The notes beneath the pieces were generated by a model. It was given only the letters and a program-made list of their open reading frames with translations. It searched no databases and had not been told where the DNA came from. This document shows positions 1-7,744 of a DNA stretch of 64,000 nt, in pieces. Source of the DNA: Alphaproteobacteria bacterium (GTDB lineage Bacteria > Pseudomonadota > Alphaproteobacteria > Rhodobacterales > Rhodobacteraceae); assembly GCA_030427405.1 (NCBI GenBank), contig JAUHXK010000011.1, positions 1 to 64,000 of the forward strand, in the 5' to 3' direction. The position numbers and the translations under genes are program-made. Position 1 is the stretch's first letter. Every line of letters begins with the position of its first letter.

Positions 1-185
1 GTACAACTGACGTGACCGGCACCGTGACCCTGGCCGAAGGCACCGAGATGGTCATGCCCGGCGACAACGTGTCGTTCGGCGTTGAGCTGATCGCACCGAT
101 CGCGATGGAAAACGGCCTGCGCTTCGCCATCCGCGAAGGCGGCCGCACCGTCGGCGCCGGCGTCGTGTCGAAAATCATCGAGTAA
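1..185 (+). CDS. tuf: Elongation factor Tu, C-terminal fragment
   Basis: The reading frame enters from outside the window and ends at the TAA at 183-185. About 60 codons are visible, including [18 protein letters not shown] and the terminal [10 protein letters not shown]. These are the last strands of the third beta-barrel domain of EF-Tu, the GTPase that delivers aminoacyl-tRNA to the ribosome. Its place just upstream of rpsJ is the usual str-S10 arrangement. Here, however, a terminator and a foreign-looking gene separate it from rpsJ. Only the partial state limits the annotation; the identity is not in doubt. Confidence 0.97.
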   Translation, partial: TTDVTGTVTLAEGTEMVMPGDNVSFGVELIAPIAMENGLRFAIREGGRTVGAGVVSKIIE

Positions 186-208
186 GTCGGCTTTGCCGAC
201 TGGTGGGC

Positions 209-235
209 GGCAGTTGCTCCGCAGGAGCAATAAGA
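209..235. repeat. Short hairpin repeat downstream of tuf (copy 1)
   Basis: TTGCTCC at 214-220 and GGAGCAA at 224-230 form a perfect 7-bp stem with a 3-base loop. A closely similar hairpin with similar flanks lies at 9172-9198. Both begin 20-30 bases after a stop codon. This suggests a small dispersed palindromic repeat family rather than a terminator, since no T-run follows. Confidence 0.4.
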
Positions 236-256
236 GCCCACTTGGTTGAACTAAAG

Positions 257-286
257 AAGGCCGTCCCACATGGGGCGGCCTTTTTT
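257..286 (+). terminator. Rho-independent terminator of tuf
   Basis: AAGGCCGTCCC pairs with GGGGCGGCCTT around the loop ACAT (one G-T pair). The 3' arm runs into a six-T tract. It lies about 70 bases after the tuf stop and should end the str transcript before the inserted gene. Confidence 0.85.
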
Positions 287-349
287 GTTTGCCCCCGGTC
301 ACAGCGCCCGTCAGTGTCGTTGGTGACGCGGACCGTGCCCGGTTCGCGG

Positions 350-889
350 TCAGTCGAACTCAGGCACCCACAAACCTTGCCCTCGTTCCCAATAGCGTCG
401 ATAAACTCGGTCTACGCGTTTGGAGGGGCAACAATTCGCATCGTTTTCGCCATGTTCATACCCGACAATGCGGATGCGATTAGAATCCAAGACTTCAACG
501 GTCTCCAGCGAACTGCTGGGAATGTCGACAAAGTCGATTTTTGCTGTCGACCATAGATCAACATATGATGCCCAAGGACGGAGTTCAGGAACCCGATAGA
601 TGACTGGCGTGAAAGCACCGGCCCCGGTTCCTCCTACGCAGCCTATGTTTGCGGCAGGGAAGGTTATGTAGGTTGAAACGTCATATTCATCAGTTCCTAA
701 GTCTGCAATGAGCAGATCATCTGGATTAATCGATTGTTCGACGCAGCCAACAGTTTCAACAAATTTGGCTACGTCACCTGCAATCTGGAAGCGCCGATCC
801 GAGTCCAGCGCTAATGCTGCCGACGCAGTAAAAAAGACGGCCGCACCGCACATTATGGCTGTGACTGACACCCTTACTGTTCCTTGCAT
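350..889 (-). CDS. Predicted secreted protein of unknown function (179 aa)
   Basis: No family is recognised. The N-terminus is a signal peptide: a charged MQGTVR start, a hydrophobic stretch at residues 7-26, and a likely cleavage after Ala-Leu-Ala near residue 28. The mature protein has several cysteines, including an adjacent CC pair near residue 153, so disulfides in the periplasm are plausible. The C-terminal part contains VDRVYRRYW and ends in WVPEFD. The gene lies on the strand opposite to the ribosomal genes, between tuf and rpsJ, and its DNA is visibly richer in A+T than they are. That points to a later insertion into the str-S10 junction. Signal peptide and length support a real gene; the role is unknown. 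Confidence 0.6.
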   Translation of the reverse strand: MQGTVRVSVTAIMCGAAVFFTASAALALDSDRRFQIAGDVAKFVETVGCVEQSINPDDLLIADLGTDEYDVSTYITFPAANIGCVGGTGAGAFTPVIYRVPELRPWASYVDLWSTAKIDFVDIPSSSLETVEVLDSNRIRIVGYEHGENDANCCPSKRVDRVYRRYWERGQGLWVPEFD

Positions 890-1083
890 TCTTAAACCTC
901 TTGAGACATGGCAGATATTCTGTGCGAACCCTTGCTAACAGCCCTGAGTTGAGCCTCAACCTAAAAGAGAAATGATGGGGCCGAAGATTCTAAAAACAGT
1001 GCATTGAGCCAGCGCTAGGTACCAACGGCGGTTCAGACTCGTACGTCTGCATCTGTGTCGTAGCGCAAAAGCGTGATTACCCC

Positions 1084-1112
1084 TTGCCAAACCCCACCAA
1101 CCCCACTAATAC
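1084..1112 (+). promoter_or_regulatory. Putative promoter of the rpsJ block
   Basis: TTGCCA (1084-1089) and TAATAC (1107-1112) are separated by a 17-base C/A-rich spacer. The same layout appears before rplB (4831-4858) and rpmC (9737-9764), and a similar one before rpmH. Inferred from sequence pattern only. Confidence 0.5.
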
Positions 1113-1136
1113 GCGCGAGTTCTCACTAAGAACATC

Positions 1137-1160
1137 AAGGCGGGGTGATTCCCGCCTTTT
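1137..1160 (+). terminator. Terminator-like hairpin in the rpsJ leader
   Basis: AAGGCGGG (1137-1144) pairs perfectly with CCCGCCTT (1151-1158), followed by two more T. It lies between the putative promoter and rpsJ, so it could act as an attenuator of the S10 block. It could equally be a leftover terminator from an upstream unit. Confidence 0.45.
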
Positions 1161-1231
1161 GGGTTCGAAGAGGGTTGGCGATGCGCGTCTGTCCTCCTCT
1201 CAACCTCAACGCCTGATAAAAGGCTGTATCT

Positions 1232-1546
1232 ATGCAAAGCCAAAATATCCGTATTCGGCTGAAGGCATTTGACTATCGCGTTCTGGATGCCAGCACGCAA
1301 GAGATCGTCAACACTGCCAAGCGGACCGGCGCGAACGTGCGCGGCCCGATCCCGCTGCCGAACAAGATTGAGAAGTTCACGGTTCTCCGTGGCCCTCACG
1401 TTGACAAGAAATCCCGCGACCAGTTCGAGATCCGTACGCACAAGCGTCTGCTCGACATCGTTGATCCGACCCCCCAGACCGTTGACGCGCTGATGAAGCT
1501 CGACCTCGCTGCTGGTGTGGACGTCGAGATCAAGCTGCAGTCGTAA
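1232..1546 (+). CDS. rpsJ: 30S ribosomal protein S10
   Basis: Protein of 104 aa, the normal length. It contains the family signature [14 protein letters not shown] near the N-terminus and the central [20 protein letters not shown] loop that reaches the 30S head. S10 is a small-subunit head protein and is also the transcription factor NusE. It is the first gene of the S10 block, with its own promoter-like sequence about 120 bases upstream. rplC follows after an 18-base gap. Identity is certain. Confidence 0.98.
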   Translation: MQSQNIRIRLKAFDYRVLDASTQEIVNTAKRTGANVRGPIPLPNKIEKFTVLRGPHVDKKSRDQFEIRTHKRLLDIVDPTPQTVDALMKLDLAAGVDVEIKLQS

Positions 1547-1564
1547 GATCGGAGGGTATAGAAT

Positions 1565-2290
1565 ATGCGCTCTGGTATTATCGCAAAAAAAGTCGGCATG
1601 ACCCGCCTGTTCATGGAAGACGGCAAGCAGATCCCTGTGACCGTTCTTCACCTGGACAACCTGCAAGTTGTTGCACAGCGTACCGCTGACAAAGACGGCT
1701 ACACCGCTGTTCAGCTGGGCGCCGGTGCTGCCAAGGCAAAACGCACCTCGAAAGCCATGCGCGGTCACTATGCCGCTGCCAAGGTCGAGCCCAAGCGTAA
1801 GCTGGCCGAGTTCCGCGTCTCCGAAGATGGCCTGATCGAAGTGGGTGCCGAGATTTCGGCAGAGCACTTCCTGGAAGGTCAGAAGGTTGACGTTTCGGGT
1901 ACCTCGATCGGTAAAGGCTTTGCTGGTGCGATGAAGCGCCACAACTTCGGTGGTCTGCGCGCTTCGCACGGTGTTTCGATCAGCCACCGTTCGCACGGTT
2001 CGACAGGTCAGTGTCAGGACCCGGGCAAGGTGTTCAAAGGCAAGAAGATGGCCGGTCACATGGGTGCTGCCCGTGTAACCACCCAGAACCTGGAGGTTGT
2101 CAAAACCGACGCCGACCGTGGTCTGGTCTTCATCAAAGGCGCCGTTCCCGGACCGAAATCGGGCTGGGTCACCGTCAAGGACGCCGTGAAGAAGAAAGCA
2201 CCGGAAGGCCTGCCTTTCCCGGCTGCTGTGAAATCGGCTGCAACCGAAGCACCTGCGGAAGAAGCTCCCGCGGAAGGTGGTGAAGCATGA
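1565..2290 (+). CDS. rplC: 50S ribosomal protein L3
   Basis: Protein of 241 aa starting [16 protein letters not shown], with a GGAGG ribosome site about 10 bases upstream. The central region [20 protein letters not shown] is the loop that reaches the peptidyl-transferase centre. The glutamine in GSTGQ is the residue methylated by PrmB in the family. An alanine/glutamate-rich tail after about residue 215 is common in alphaproteobacteria. The stop overlaps the rplD start in ATGA (2287-2290), which implies translational coupling. Confidence 0.98.
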   Translation: MRSGIIAKKVGMTRLFMEDGKQIPVTVLHLDNLQVVAQRTADKDGYTAVQLGAGAAKAKRTSKAMRGHYAAAKVEPKRKLAEFRVSEDGLIEVGAEISAEHFLEGQKVDVSGTSIGKGFAGAMKRHNFGGLRASHGVSISHRSHGSTGQCQDPGKVFKGKKMAGHMGAARVTTQNLEVVKTDADRGLVFIKGAVPGPKSGWVTVKDAVKKKAPEGLPFPAAVKSAATEAPAEEAPAEGGEA

Positions 2291-2904
2291 AACTTGATGT
2301 AATCAAACTGGACGGCGGCAAAGCCGGCGACATCGAGCTGAACGCCGATCTGTTCGGTCTCGAGCCGCGTGCGGACATCCTGCACCGTGTGGTCCGTTGG
2401 CAGCGCAACAACGCGCAGGCCGGCACCCACAAGGTCAAGACCCGCTCGGAAACCAGCTACTCGACCAAGAAGATCTATCGCCAGAAGGGCACCGGTGGCG
2501 CACGCCATGGTGACCGTAACGCGCCGATCTTCCGTGGTGGTGGTATCTACAAAGGCCCCGTTGTGCGTTCGCACGGCCACGACCTGCCGAAAAAGTTCCG
2601 CAAGCTTGGCCTGCGCCACGCTCTGTCGGCCAAAGCCAAGGCAGGTGAACTGGTTGTGATCGAAAACGCCGAAGCCGAAGGCAAGACCGCCGCTCTGGCC
2701 AAACAGGTTGCAAACCTGGGCTGGAAACGCGCTCTGGTCATCGACGGCGCGACCGTGAACGAAGGGTTCCTGAAAGCGTCCAAGAACATCGAAGGTCTGG
2801 ATATCCTGCCGTCGATGGGCGCAAACGTCTATGACATCCTCAAGCGTGACACCCTGGTGCTCACCAAAGCGGCTGTCGAAGCACTGGAGGCTCGTCTGAA
2901 ATGA
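2287..2904 (+). CDS. rplD: 50S ribosomal protein L4
   Basis: Protein of 205 aa. The extended loop with [20 protein letters not shown] lines the exit tunnel and matches the L4 family. In gamma-proteobacteria L4 represses its own operon through the S10 leader. Whether this occurs here is unknown, though the rpsJ leader carries a terminator-like hairpin. Overlaps rplC and rplW by four bases each, so the three are translationally coupled. Confidence 0.98.
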   Translation: MKLDVIKLDGGKAGDIELNADLFGLEPRADILHRVVRWQRNNAQAGTHKVKTRSETSYSTKKIYRQKGTGGARHGDRNAPIFRGGGIYKGPVVRSHGHDLPKKFRKLGLRHALSAKAKAGELVVIENAEAEGKTAALAKQVANLGWKRALVIDGATVNEGFLKASKNIEGLDILPSMGANVYDILKRDTLVLTKAAVEALEARLK

Positions 2905-3197
2905 GCGCGAAGGCAGAACACTACGACGTGATCCGCAAGCCGATCATTACTGAGAAGTCGACCATGGCGTCCGAAAACGGCGCGGTTGTCTTTGAAGTGG
3001 CGATCGACAGCAACAAGCCGCAGATCAAAGAGGCCGTTGAGGCGCTGTTTGGTGTGAAGGTCAAAGCGGTGAACACCACCGTGACCAAAGGCAAGGTCAA
3101 GCGGTTCCGCGGCCAGCTGGGCCGTCGGAAAGACGTCAAAAAAGCATATGTGACCCTGGAAGAGGGGAACACCATCGACGTGTCCACCGGTCTTTGA
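2901..3197 (+). CDS. rplW: 50S ribosomal protein L23
   Basis: Protein of 98 aa with the L23 core [15 protein letters not shown] and the C-terminal strand [19 protein letters not shown]23 sits at the tunnel exit and docks signal recognition particle and trigger factor. It ends at 3197 and a strong terminator follows. This is unusual, because rplB normally follows directly in the S10 operon. The last 19 codons and the terminator are present again in degenerate form at 3364-3469. Confidence 0.98.
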   Translation: MSAKAEHYDVIRKPIITEKSTMASENGAVVFEVAIDSNKPQIKEAVEALFGVKVKAVNTTVTKGKVKRFRGQLGRRKDVKKAYVTLEEGNTIDVSTGL

Positions 3198-3225
3198 TCG
3201 GATCACGTTAGTGGAGAGATAAAGG

Positions 3226-3250
3226 CCCCCGCGAAAGCGGGGGTTTTTTT
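3226..3250 (+). terminator. Terminator after rplW
   Basis: CCCCCGC, loop GAAA, GCGGGGG, then seven T. It is a textbook intrinsic terminator that ends the rpsJ-rplW transcript before the inserted cassette. Confidence 0.93.
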
Positions 3251-3267
3251 GTTGGACCAGAGTACAA

Positions 3268-3313
3268 GCCGCGCCAGCGACTGCCCGCCGGGACGGGCAG
3301 TCGCTGGCGCGGC
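3268..3313. repeat. 20-bp perfect inverted repeat (REP-like)
   Basis: The arm at 3268-3287 (GCCGCGCCAGCGACTGCCCG) is exactly complementary to the arm at 3294-3313, around a 6-base loop. It lies between the rplW terminator and the degenerate rplW tail copy. The long GC-rich stem without a T-run fits a dispersed extragenic palindrome rather than a terminator. Whether it recurs in the genome cannot be judged here. Confidence 0.6.
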
Positions 3314-3363
3314 GGCCTTCGGCCTTGTCCCGCGCTTTGGAGCGCAAGCGGGAAATCATCAGG

Positions 3364-3469
3364 AAAGCATATGTGAACTTGGAAGAGTGCAACACAATCG
3401 ACGCGTCCACCAGTATCTGATCGAACTCGTCTTTGAAGAGAGATGAAGGCCCCCGCGAAAGCGGGGTTT
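3364..3469 (+). pseudogene. Degenerate duplicate of the rplW 3' end and its terminator
   Basis: From AAAGCATATGTGA onward this stretch aligns with 3141-3246. It can be read as KAYVNLEECNTIDASTSI followed by a stop, against [18 protein letters not shown] in rplW. The downstream hairpin CCCCCGC-GAAA-GCGGGG is also repeated, but its T-run is broken to TTTCTGG. About nine differences fall within the coding 57 bases and there is one small length change. There is no start codon or ribosome site. It is a relic of a duplication or of an integration into the 3' end of rplW. Confidence 0.8.
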
Positions 3470-3474
3470 CTGGG

Positions 3475-4029
3475 TTAGGATGGTGCGCCCAGTTGTGGTC
3501 CAACGCTGAATTTGACGGCATTTCGCGCCAGGTCGGCTCCGGGGCTAGTGATCAATACCCATGTCGCAAATGCGATTTTGCTTTTCGTTTCGGCTTCGCA
3601 GAGTTTTCTGATGCTGACTTCTGCAATCGTCACCCATTGAAGAGCTTCGGCGGCAGTAGGTCGACACATTGGGTCATAGTCGACGCGTTTTCGTGCGTCT
3701 TGAAGCTGAACAAAAATGTTAGAAAATCCCTTAATCTCATCAGGGAAATTAATAGAACTGGCTTTTGCGCAAGCGTTCTTGCATGAACCGTGTGAAAGTC
3801 CACGATATACCTCTACCCAAGCGCGGTTTGGACGTTCTTCTCTGTCTTCGCCAACTAAACTGTGAGCAGAAACTCTTGCAAGTGCGTGAAAGACTGCGAA
3901 GTATGCGGTGCTAATTGCTCGCCTTAGATCAGTTTGGGTAACGTCTTCGTTTTCTGCGTTAAGTAGCTTCTTGGCCGTAGCGACTAAGTCTTCGGCCAAC
4001 TGTTCGTCAGGCATGTACCTCGTGTCCAA
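3475..4029 (-). CDS. HEPN-domain protein
   Basis: Protein of 184 aa. Residues 36-50 (RRAISTAYFAVFHAL) and 111-120 (DARKRVDYDP) match the two conserved helices of UPF0332-type HEPN domains, which are all-alpha and often found in toxin or RNA-targeting systems. The RNase motif R-x4-6-H typical of toxic HEPN nucleases is not seen. The sequence after residue 145 does not belong to the HEPN core. Its start overlaps the end of the upstream 95-aa gene by 23 bases, so the two form one operon on the strand opposite to the ribosomal genes. The region is A+T-rich compared with its neighbours. A toxin-antitoxin or nucleic-acid-sensing role is possible but not shown. Confidence 0.75.
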   Translation of the reverse strand: MDTRYMPDEQLAEDLVATAKKLLNAENEDVTQTDLRRAISTAYFAVFHALARVSAHSLVGEDREERPNRAWVEVYRGLSHGSCKNACAKASSINFPDEIKGFSNIFVQLQDARKRVDYDPMCRPTAAEALQWVTIAEVSIRKLCEAETKSKIAFATWVLITSPGADLARNAVKFSVGPQLGAPS

Positions 4030-4294
4030 TAGAGGGGGTAATGATCGGAAAAAACTTGCTCCACTTGTCGCCTTTTTCGGCGAGTGAGTGGCGAACTTTG
4101 CCAGTTAAACCAAAGTAACCTTCTGCGAAAGCAGTTGGGTCTACAGTGGTGCTCACGATCAGAGTGATCCTGATTTCACGGGCTTCTGCGTCAATGGTTA
4201 CGTCTTCAATCTTAATCTCTGTCACTAAATCTTCAGGGAACGCTTCAGTGACAGCGGCTTCTAGCCGCTTGAGCACTTGGTTCGGAATATTCAT
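4007..4294 (-). CDS. Unknown 95-aa partner of the HEPN protein
   Basis: No family is recognised. The start at 4294 has a good ribosome site (AGGGAGA). Residues 24-50 alternate charged and hydrophobic positions (EIKIEDVTIDAEAREIRITLIV), typical of beta strands. A mixed segment with FAEGYFGLTGKVRHSLAEKG follows. It lacks the GS-x-D-x-D motif of MNT nucleotidyltransferases, the usual partners of small HEPN proteins. It is first in a two-gene operon and overlaps the HEPN gene by 23 bases. It could be an antitoxin-like or sensor partner, but this rests only on context. Confidence 0.6.
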   Translation of the reverse strand: MNIPNQVLKRLEAAVTEAFPEDLVTEIKIEDVTIDAEAREIRITLIVSTTVDPTAFAEGYFGLTGKVRHSLAEKGDKWSKFFPIITPSIGHEVHA

Positions 4295-4582
4295 TTGTTA
4301 TCTCCCTATGTCGCCACGATTACATGGCATGGCGCATATTCAAAGAAAAAAATGATGTGACTCATCTGTTGGCTACGTAATATTGAATTTAGCTGTTAAC
4401 AATAGCTTACCATGGCAAACGTAGGGGCAGATTGTCGCTTGACGTCACACCCCTAAGTATGTTGCTTGGTTCTTGGATGCCCGTCGTCATCTCTATTCCC
4501 CTCCGGCTTCTAAGGTGAAGACCTAAGAGGGGTTTTCACGAGCGCAGACTTAAATCTGCAGTCGTGACTAAGGAGAAATTCT
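4295..4582. other. Intergenic region with two structured hairpins
   Basis: The left part should hold the minus-strand promoter of the HEPN operon. On the plus strand, CCCCTC (4498-4503) can pair with GAGGGG (4527-4532), followed by TTTT. Next, CACGA/TCGTG (4537-4541 with 4562-4566) encloses GCAGA/TCTGC (4544-4548 with 4555-4559). The second hairpin ends just before the ribosome site of the small gene at 4583, so these bases may be its structured leader. Confidence 0.45.
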
Positions 4583-4690
4583 ATGACGACATGTAGTTGG
4601 CCGAAACCGGTACGCGTTCGCGCGTATACCCGGTTTCGGTACGGGCGCTGGGAATACGTAGTATCCCATTGCCGGAGTTATCCGTCGTAA
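4583..4690 (+). CDS. Small basic aromatic protein (35 aa)
   Basis: ATG at 4583 follows AAGGAG at 4570-4575, a well-placed ribosome site. The product is 35 aa and rich in Arg and Tyr: it contains PVRVRAYTRFRYGRWEYV and ends SHCRSYPS. From memory, the pattern V-R-x-Y-T-R ... G ... Y-V-x-x-H-x-R-S-x-P recalls very short proteins seen in phages and mobile elements. That comparison could not be tested here. A strong internal inverted repeat (CCGAAACCGG at 4601 onward with its complement ending near 4640) lies inside the frame, so a structured RNA is an alternative reading. It sits in the cassette between rplW and rplB. Confidence 0.42.
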   Translation: MTTCSWPKPVRVRAYTRFRYGRWEYVVSHCRSYPS

Positions 4691-5004
4691 GGCGCTGCAA
4701 CGCCAATGACGTTCTGTAGATAAGATGGCGGGCATCTACCAACAATAGACTAAGGTGGCAAGTGAGAATAGTTGAACAACTATTTTGTGAATTCTTCGTA
4801 ATGTTGCCGTTGCGATTCACTTTCTCCCTATAGACACCCATCCCCAACCCTGTTACACGCTCCCAATCTTGCGGCCTCGGATTCGTTCCGGGGCCTCTGA
4901 TATTTGTAACCGGGGACCTTCGGGGCCCTATACCCTTGGCACCTACGGGGGCCTATCACATAGCGGGGCAACGCCTCGCACTTGCTAAACGGAAGACAGA
5001 AAGC
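4691..5004. other. Intergenic region and leader before rplB
   Basis: No gene is supported. It carries the putative rplB promoter at 4831-4858. Downstream is a leader with a GGCCTCGG/CCGGGGCC hairpin (4873-4880 with 4888-4895), then further G/C-rich inverted segments up to the rplB ribosome site. The bases between 4691 and 4830 show nothing clear. Confidence 0.5.
4831..4858 (+). promoter_or_regulatory. Putative promoter of the rplB block
   Basis: TAGACA (4831-4836) and TTACAC (4853-4858) are separated by a 16-base C/A-rich spacer with CCCCAACCC, matching the rpsJ and rpmC promoter-like sequences. It would restart ribosomal transcription after the cassette. Confidence 0.45.
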
Positions 5005-5847
5005 ATGGCACTCAAGTCGTACAAGCCGACGACGCCGGGCCAGCGCGGGCTGGTGCTGATCGACCGTTCGGAGCTTTGGAAAGGACGTCCGGTCAAGTCT
5101 CTCACTGAGGGTTTGACCAAATCGGGCGGCCGGAACAACACCGGACGGATCACTTCACGCCGCCGCGGCGGTGGCGCAAAGCGTCTCTACCGGATCGTTG
5201 ACTTCAAACGGAACAAATTTGATGTCGCGGCAACCGTCGAGCGGATCGAATATGACCCGAACCGGACCGCATTCATCGCACTGGTAAAATACGAAGACGG
5301 CGAGCAGGCATATATCCTGGCTCCGCAGCGTCTGGCTGTTGGTGACAAAGTCATCGCGTCGGCAAAAGCTGACATCAAGCCGGGCAACGCAATGCCGTTC
5401 TCGGGCATGCCCATCGGTACCATCGTCCACAACATCGAGATGAAGCCTGGCAAAGGCGGTCAGATCGCACGTGCGGCCGGTACTTACGCTCAGTTCGTTG
5501 GTCGCGATGGCGGCTACGCTCAGATCCGTCTGAGCTCGGGCGAGCTGCGCATGGTCCGTCAGGAATGCATGGCCACCATCGGTGCCGTGTCCAACCCCGA
5601 CAACAGCAACCAAAACCTCGGTAAAGCCGGTCGTATGCGCCACAAGGGCGTGCGTCCGTCGGTTCGTGGTGTCGCAATGAACCCGATCGATCACCCGCAC
5701 GGTGGTGGTGAAGGTCGTACCTCGGGTGGCCGTACGCCGGTTACTCCGTGGGGTAAGGACACCAAGGGTAAGCGTACCCGCAACAAGAACAAAGCGTCCC
5801 AGAAGCTGATCATCCGCTCGCGGCACGCCAAGAAGAAGGGACGTTAA
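5005..5847 (+). CDS. rplB: 50S ribosomal protein L2
   Basis: Protein of 280 aa, the alphaproteobacterial length. The start at 5005 ([15 protein letters not shown]) is chosen over an upstream in-frame ATG at 4936 because all L2 proteins begin this way and AGAAAG precedes it. The C-terminal region with [14 protein letters not shown] holds the conserved histidine near the peptidyl-transferase centre. L2 binds 23S rRNA and bridges the subunits. It heads the block rplB-rpsS-rplV-rpsC-rplP. Confidence 0.98.
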   Translation: MALKSYKPTTPGQRGLVLIDRSELWKGRPVKSLTEGLTKSGGRNNTGRITSRRRGGGAKRLYRIVDFKRNKFDVAATVERIEYDPNRTAFIALVKYEDGEQAYILAPQRLAVGDKVIASAKADIKPGNAMPFSGMPIGTIVHNIEMKPGKGGQIARAAGTYAQFVGRDGGYAQIRLSSGELRMVRQECMATIGAVSNPDNSNQNLGKAGRMRHKGVRPSVRGVAMNPIDHPHGGGEGRTSGGRTPVTPWGKDTKGKRTRNKNKASQKLIIRSRHAKKKGR

Positions 5848-5850
5848 TCC

Positions 5851-6129
5851 ATGTCTCGCTCTGTTTGGAAGGGTCCTTTCGTCGATGCTTACGTGCTGAA
5901 AAAAGCCGAAGCAGCGCGCGAGTCGGGCCGCAACGAAGTCATCAAAATCTGGTCGCGTCGTTCCACCATTCTGCCCCAGTTCGTGGGTTTGACCTTTGGT
6001 GTGTACAACGGCCAGAAGCACATTCCCGTCAACGTCTCGGAAGACATGATCGGTCAGAAGTTCGGTGAATACTCGCCGACCCGTACCTATTATGGCCACG
6101 CCGCAGACAAAAAAGCGAAGCGGAAGTAA
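5851..6129 (+). CDS. rpsS: 30S ribosomal protein S19
   Basis: Protein of 92 aa beginning [20 protein letters not shown]. It contains the conserved segment [20 protein letters not shown] and the C-terminal [19 protein letters not shown]19 forms a complex with S13 in the head of the 30S subunit. The gene lies three bases after rplB and three before rplV, as in a tight operon. Confidence 0.98.
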   Translation: MSRSVWKGPFVDAYVLKKAEAARESGRNEVIKIWSRRSTILPQFVGLTFGVYNGQKHIPVNVSEDMIGQKFGEYSPTRTYYGHAADKKAKRK

Positions 6130-6132
6130 GTC

Positions 6133-6513
6133 ATGGGCAAGGAAAAGAACCCCCGCCGCGTGGCTGAAAACGAAGCAATGGCGAAAACCCGCATGCTTCG
6201 CACCAGCCCGCAGAAACTGAACCTGGTAGCAGCTATGATCCGCGGCAAGAAAGTTGAGAAGGCTCTGACCGACCTGACTTTCTCGAACAAGCGTGTCGCG
6301 CAGGACGTCAAAAAGTGCCTGCAGTCCGCAATCGCGAATGCCGAAAACAACCACAACCTGGACGTTGACGAGTTGATCGTCGCCGAAGCATGGGTTGGCA
6401 AGAACCTGGTCATGAAGCGCGGTCGTCCGCGTGCCCGTGGCCGTTTCGGCAAGATCATGAAGCCGTTCTCGGAGATCACCATCAAGGTGCGTCAAGTTGA
6501 GGAGCAAGCCTAA
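6133..6513 (+). CDS. rplV: 50S ribosomal protein L22
   Basis: Protein of 126 aa. Core [20 protein letters not shown] and the hairpin region [14 protein letters not shown], which lines the exit tunnel and is where macrolide-resistance changes occur in the family. Length fits alphaproteobacterial L22. The last base of its stop codon is the first base of the rpsC start (6513). Confidence 0.98.
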   Translation: MGKEKNPRRVAENEAMAKTRMLRTSPQKLNLVAAMIRGKKVEKALTDLTFSNKRVAQDVKKCLQSAIANAENNHNLDVDELIVAEAWVGKNLVMKRGRPRARGRFGKIMKPFSEITIKVRQVEEQA

Positions 6514-7223
6514 TGGGTCATAAAGTAAATCCGATCGGCATGCGCCTGCAGGTCAACCGCACCTGGGACAGCCGCTGGTACGCCGACACCAAGGATTACG
6601 GTGATCTTCTGCTGGAAGACATCAAGATCCGTGAGTTCATCAACAAAGAGTGCAAGCAGGCCGGCGTGGCCCGTGTGATCATCGAACGTCCGCACAAAAA
6701 GTGCCGCGTCACGATCCACACTGCACGTCCGGGTGTCATCATCGGCAAGAAAGGTGCAGACATCGAAGTTCTGCGCAAAAAGCTTGCCAGCATGACCGAC
6801 AGCGAACTGCACCTGAACATCGTCGAAGTGCGCAAGCCCGAGCTTGACGCGCAGCTGGTTGCCGAGTCCATCGCTCAGCAGCTGGAACGTCGTGTTTCGT
6901 TCCGTCGCGCAATGAAGCGCTCGGTTCAGAATGCCATGCGCATGGGCGCCCTGGGTATCCGGGTGAACGTCGCTGGTCGTCTGGGCGGCGCCGAAATCGC
7001 ACGGACCGAGTGGTACCGCGAAGGCCGCGTGCCTCTGCACACCCTGCGTGCCGACATCGATTACGCACATGCCGAAGCGATGACCCCCTACGGGATCATC
7101 GGGATCAAGGTCTGGATCTTCAAAGGTGAGATCATGGAGCACGATCCGCAGGCACGTGACCGTAAAGCACAGGAACTCCAGGACGGCCCTGCACCTCGTG
7201 GTGCTGGTGGCGGTCGTCGCTAA
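6513..7223 (+). CDS. rpsC: 30S ribosomal protein S3
   Basis: Protein of 236 aa starting [20 protein letters not shown]. It carries an N-terminal KH domain with the GxxG-type loop PGVIIGKKG at about residues 73-81, and the C-terminal S3 domain. S3 is at the mRNA entry tunnel and contributes helicase activity. Coupled to rplV by a one-base overlap; rplP follows after 12 bases containing an AAGGAGG ribosome site. Confidence 0.98.
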   Translation: MGHKVNPIGMRLQVNRTWDSRWYADTKDYGDLLLEDIKIREFINKECKQAGVARVIIERPHKKCRVTIHTARPGVIIGKKGADIEVLRKKLASMTDSELHLNIVEVRKPELDAQLVAESIAQQLERRVSFRRAMKRSVQNAMRMGALGIRVNVAGRLGGAEIARTEWYREGRVPLHTLRADIDYAHAEAMTPYGIIGIKVWIFKGEIMEHDPQARDRKAQELQDGPAPRGAGGGRR

Positions 7224-7235
7224 GGAGGGAAAGAT

Positions 7236-7649
7236 ATGCTTCAACCAAAGCGTACTAAATTCCGCAAGATGCACAAAGGCCGGATCAAGGGTCTCGCCAA
7301 GGGCGGCTCTGATCTGAACTTTGGCACCTATGGCCTGAAAGCTCTTGAGCCTGAGCGTGTAACCGCACGCCAGATCGAAGCTGCACGTCGTGCCATGACG
7401 CGTCACATGAAGCGTCAGGGTCGTGTCTGGATCCGCATCTTCCCCGACACTCCGGTCACGGCTAAGCCGATCGAAGTTCGGATGGGCAAAGGTAAAGGTT
7501 CGGTCGACCGCTGGGCATGCAAGGTCAAGCCTGGCCGCGTGATGTTCGAGATCGACGGCGTCAATGACGACATCGCCCGCGAGGCCCTGCGCCTGGCCGC
7601 GATGAAGCTGCCGATCAAGACCCGCGTCGTGGTTCGCGAAGACTGGTAA
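7236..7649 (+). CDS. rplP: 50S ribosomal protein L16
   Basis: Protein of 137 aa starting [16 protein letters not shown], with the signature [20 protein letters not shown]16 organises the A-site region of the 50S subunit. rpmC normally follows at once. Here a terminator and a 2.2-kb cassette intervene. Confidence 0.98.
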   Translation: MLQPKRTKFRKMHKGRIKGLAKGGSDLNFGTYGLKALEPERVTARQIEAARRAMTRHMKRQGRVWIRIFPDTPVTAKPIEVRMGKGKGSVDRWACKVKPGRVMFEIDGVNDDIAREALRLAAMKLPIKTRVVVREDW

Positions 7650-7686
7650 GCGATTGGGGCCGCGGCCCCGTTCGTGACAAGATTGA

Positions 7687-7713
7687 CCCCGTCGGGAAAC
7701 CGGCGGGGTTTTC
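7687..7713 (+). terminator. Terminator after rplP
   Basis: CCCCGTCGG, loop GAAA, CCGGCGGGG (one G-T pair), then TTTTC. Just before it lies the 14-base palindrome GGGGCCGCGGCCCC at 7656-7669. Together they should end the rplB-rplP transcript. Confidence 0.85.
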
Positions 7714-7744
7714 GTTTCGAGGTTGCGTGTGATACCCCTGCTTT

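Larger units (their letters stand above)
890..1231. other. Intergenic region upstream of rpsJ
   Basis: No gene is supported here. On the minus strand it should hold the promoter of the secreted-protein gene ending at 889. On the plus strand it holds the presumed rpsJ promoter (1084-1112) and a leader hairpin (1137-1160). The remainder to 1231 is rpsJ leader without a clear structure. Confidence 0.6.

Noticed and set aside
3249..3446. 65-codon plus-strand frame over the palindrome and the rplW copy
   Set aside because: It translates the inverted repeat and an out-of-frame part of the rplW duplicate, with no ribosome site.
3475..4294. Classical MNT-HEPN toxin-antitoxin pair
   Set aside because: The 95-aa partner lacks the nucleotidyltransferase GS-x10-D-x-D motif and the HEPN protein lacks R-x4-6-H, so the known type is not supported.
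5155..6507. Long minus-strand frame of 450 codons opposite rplB-rplV
   Set aside because: It mirrors highly conserved ribosomal genes on the plus strand. Its length results from the GC-rich third positions of those genes.
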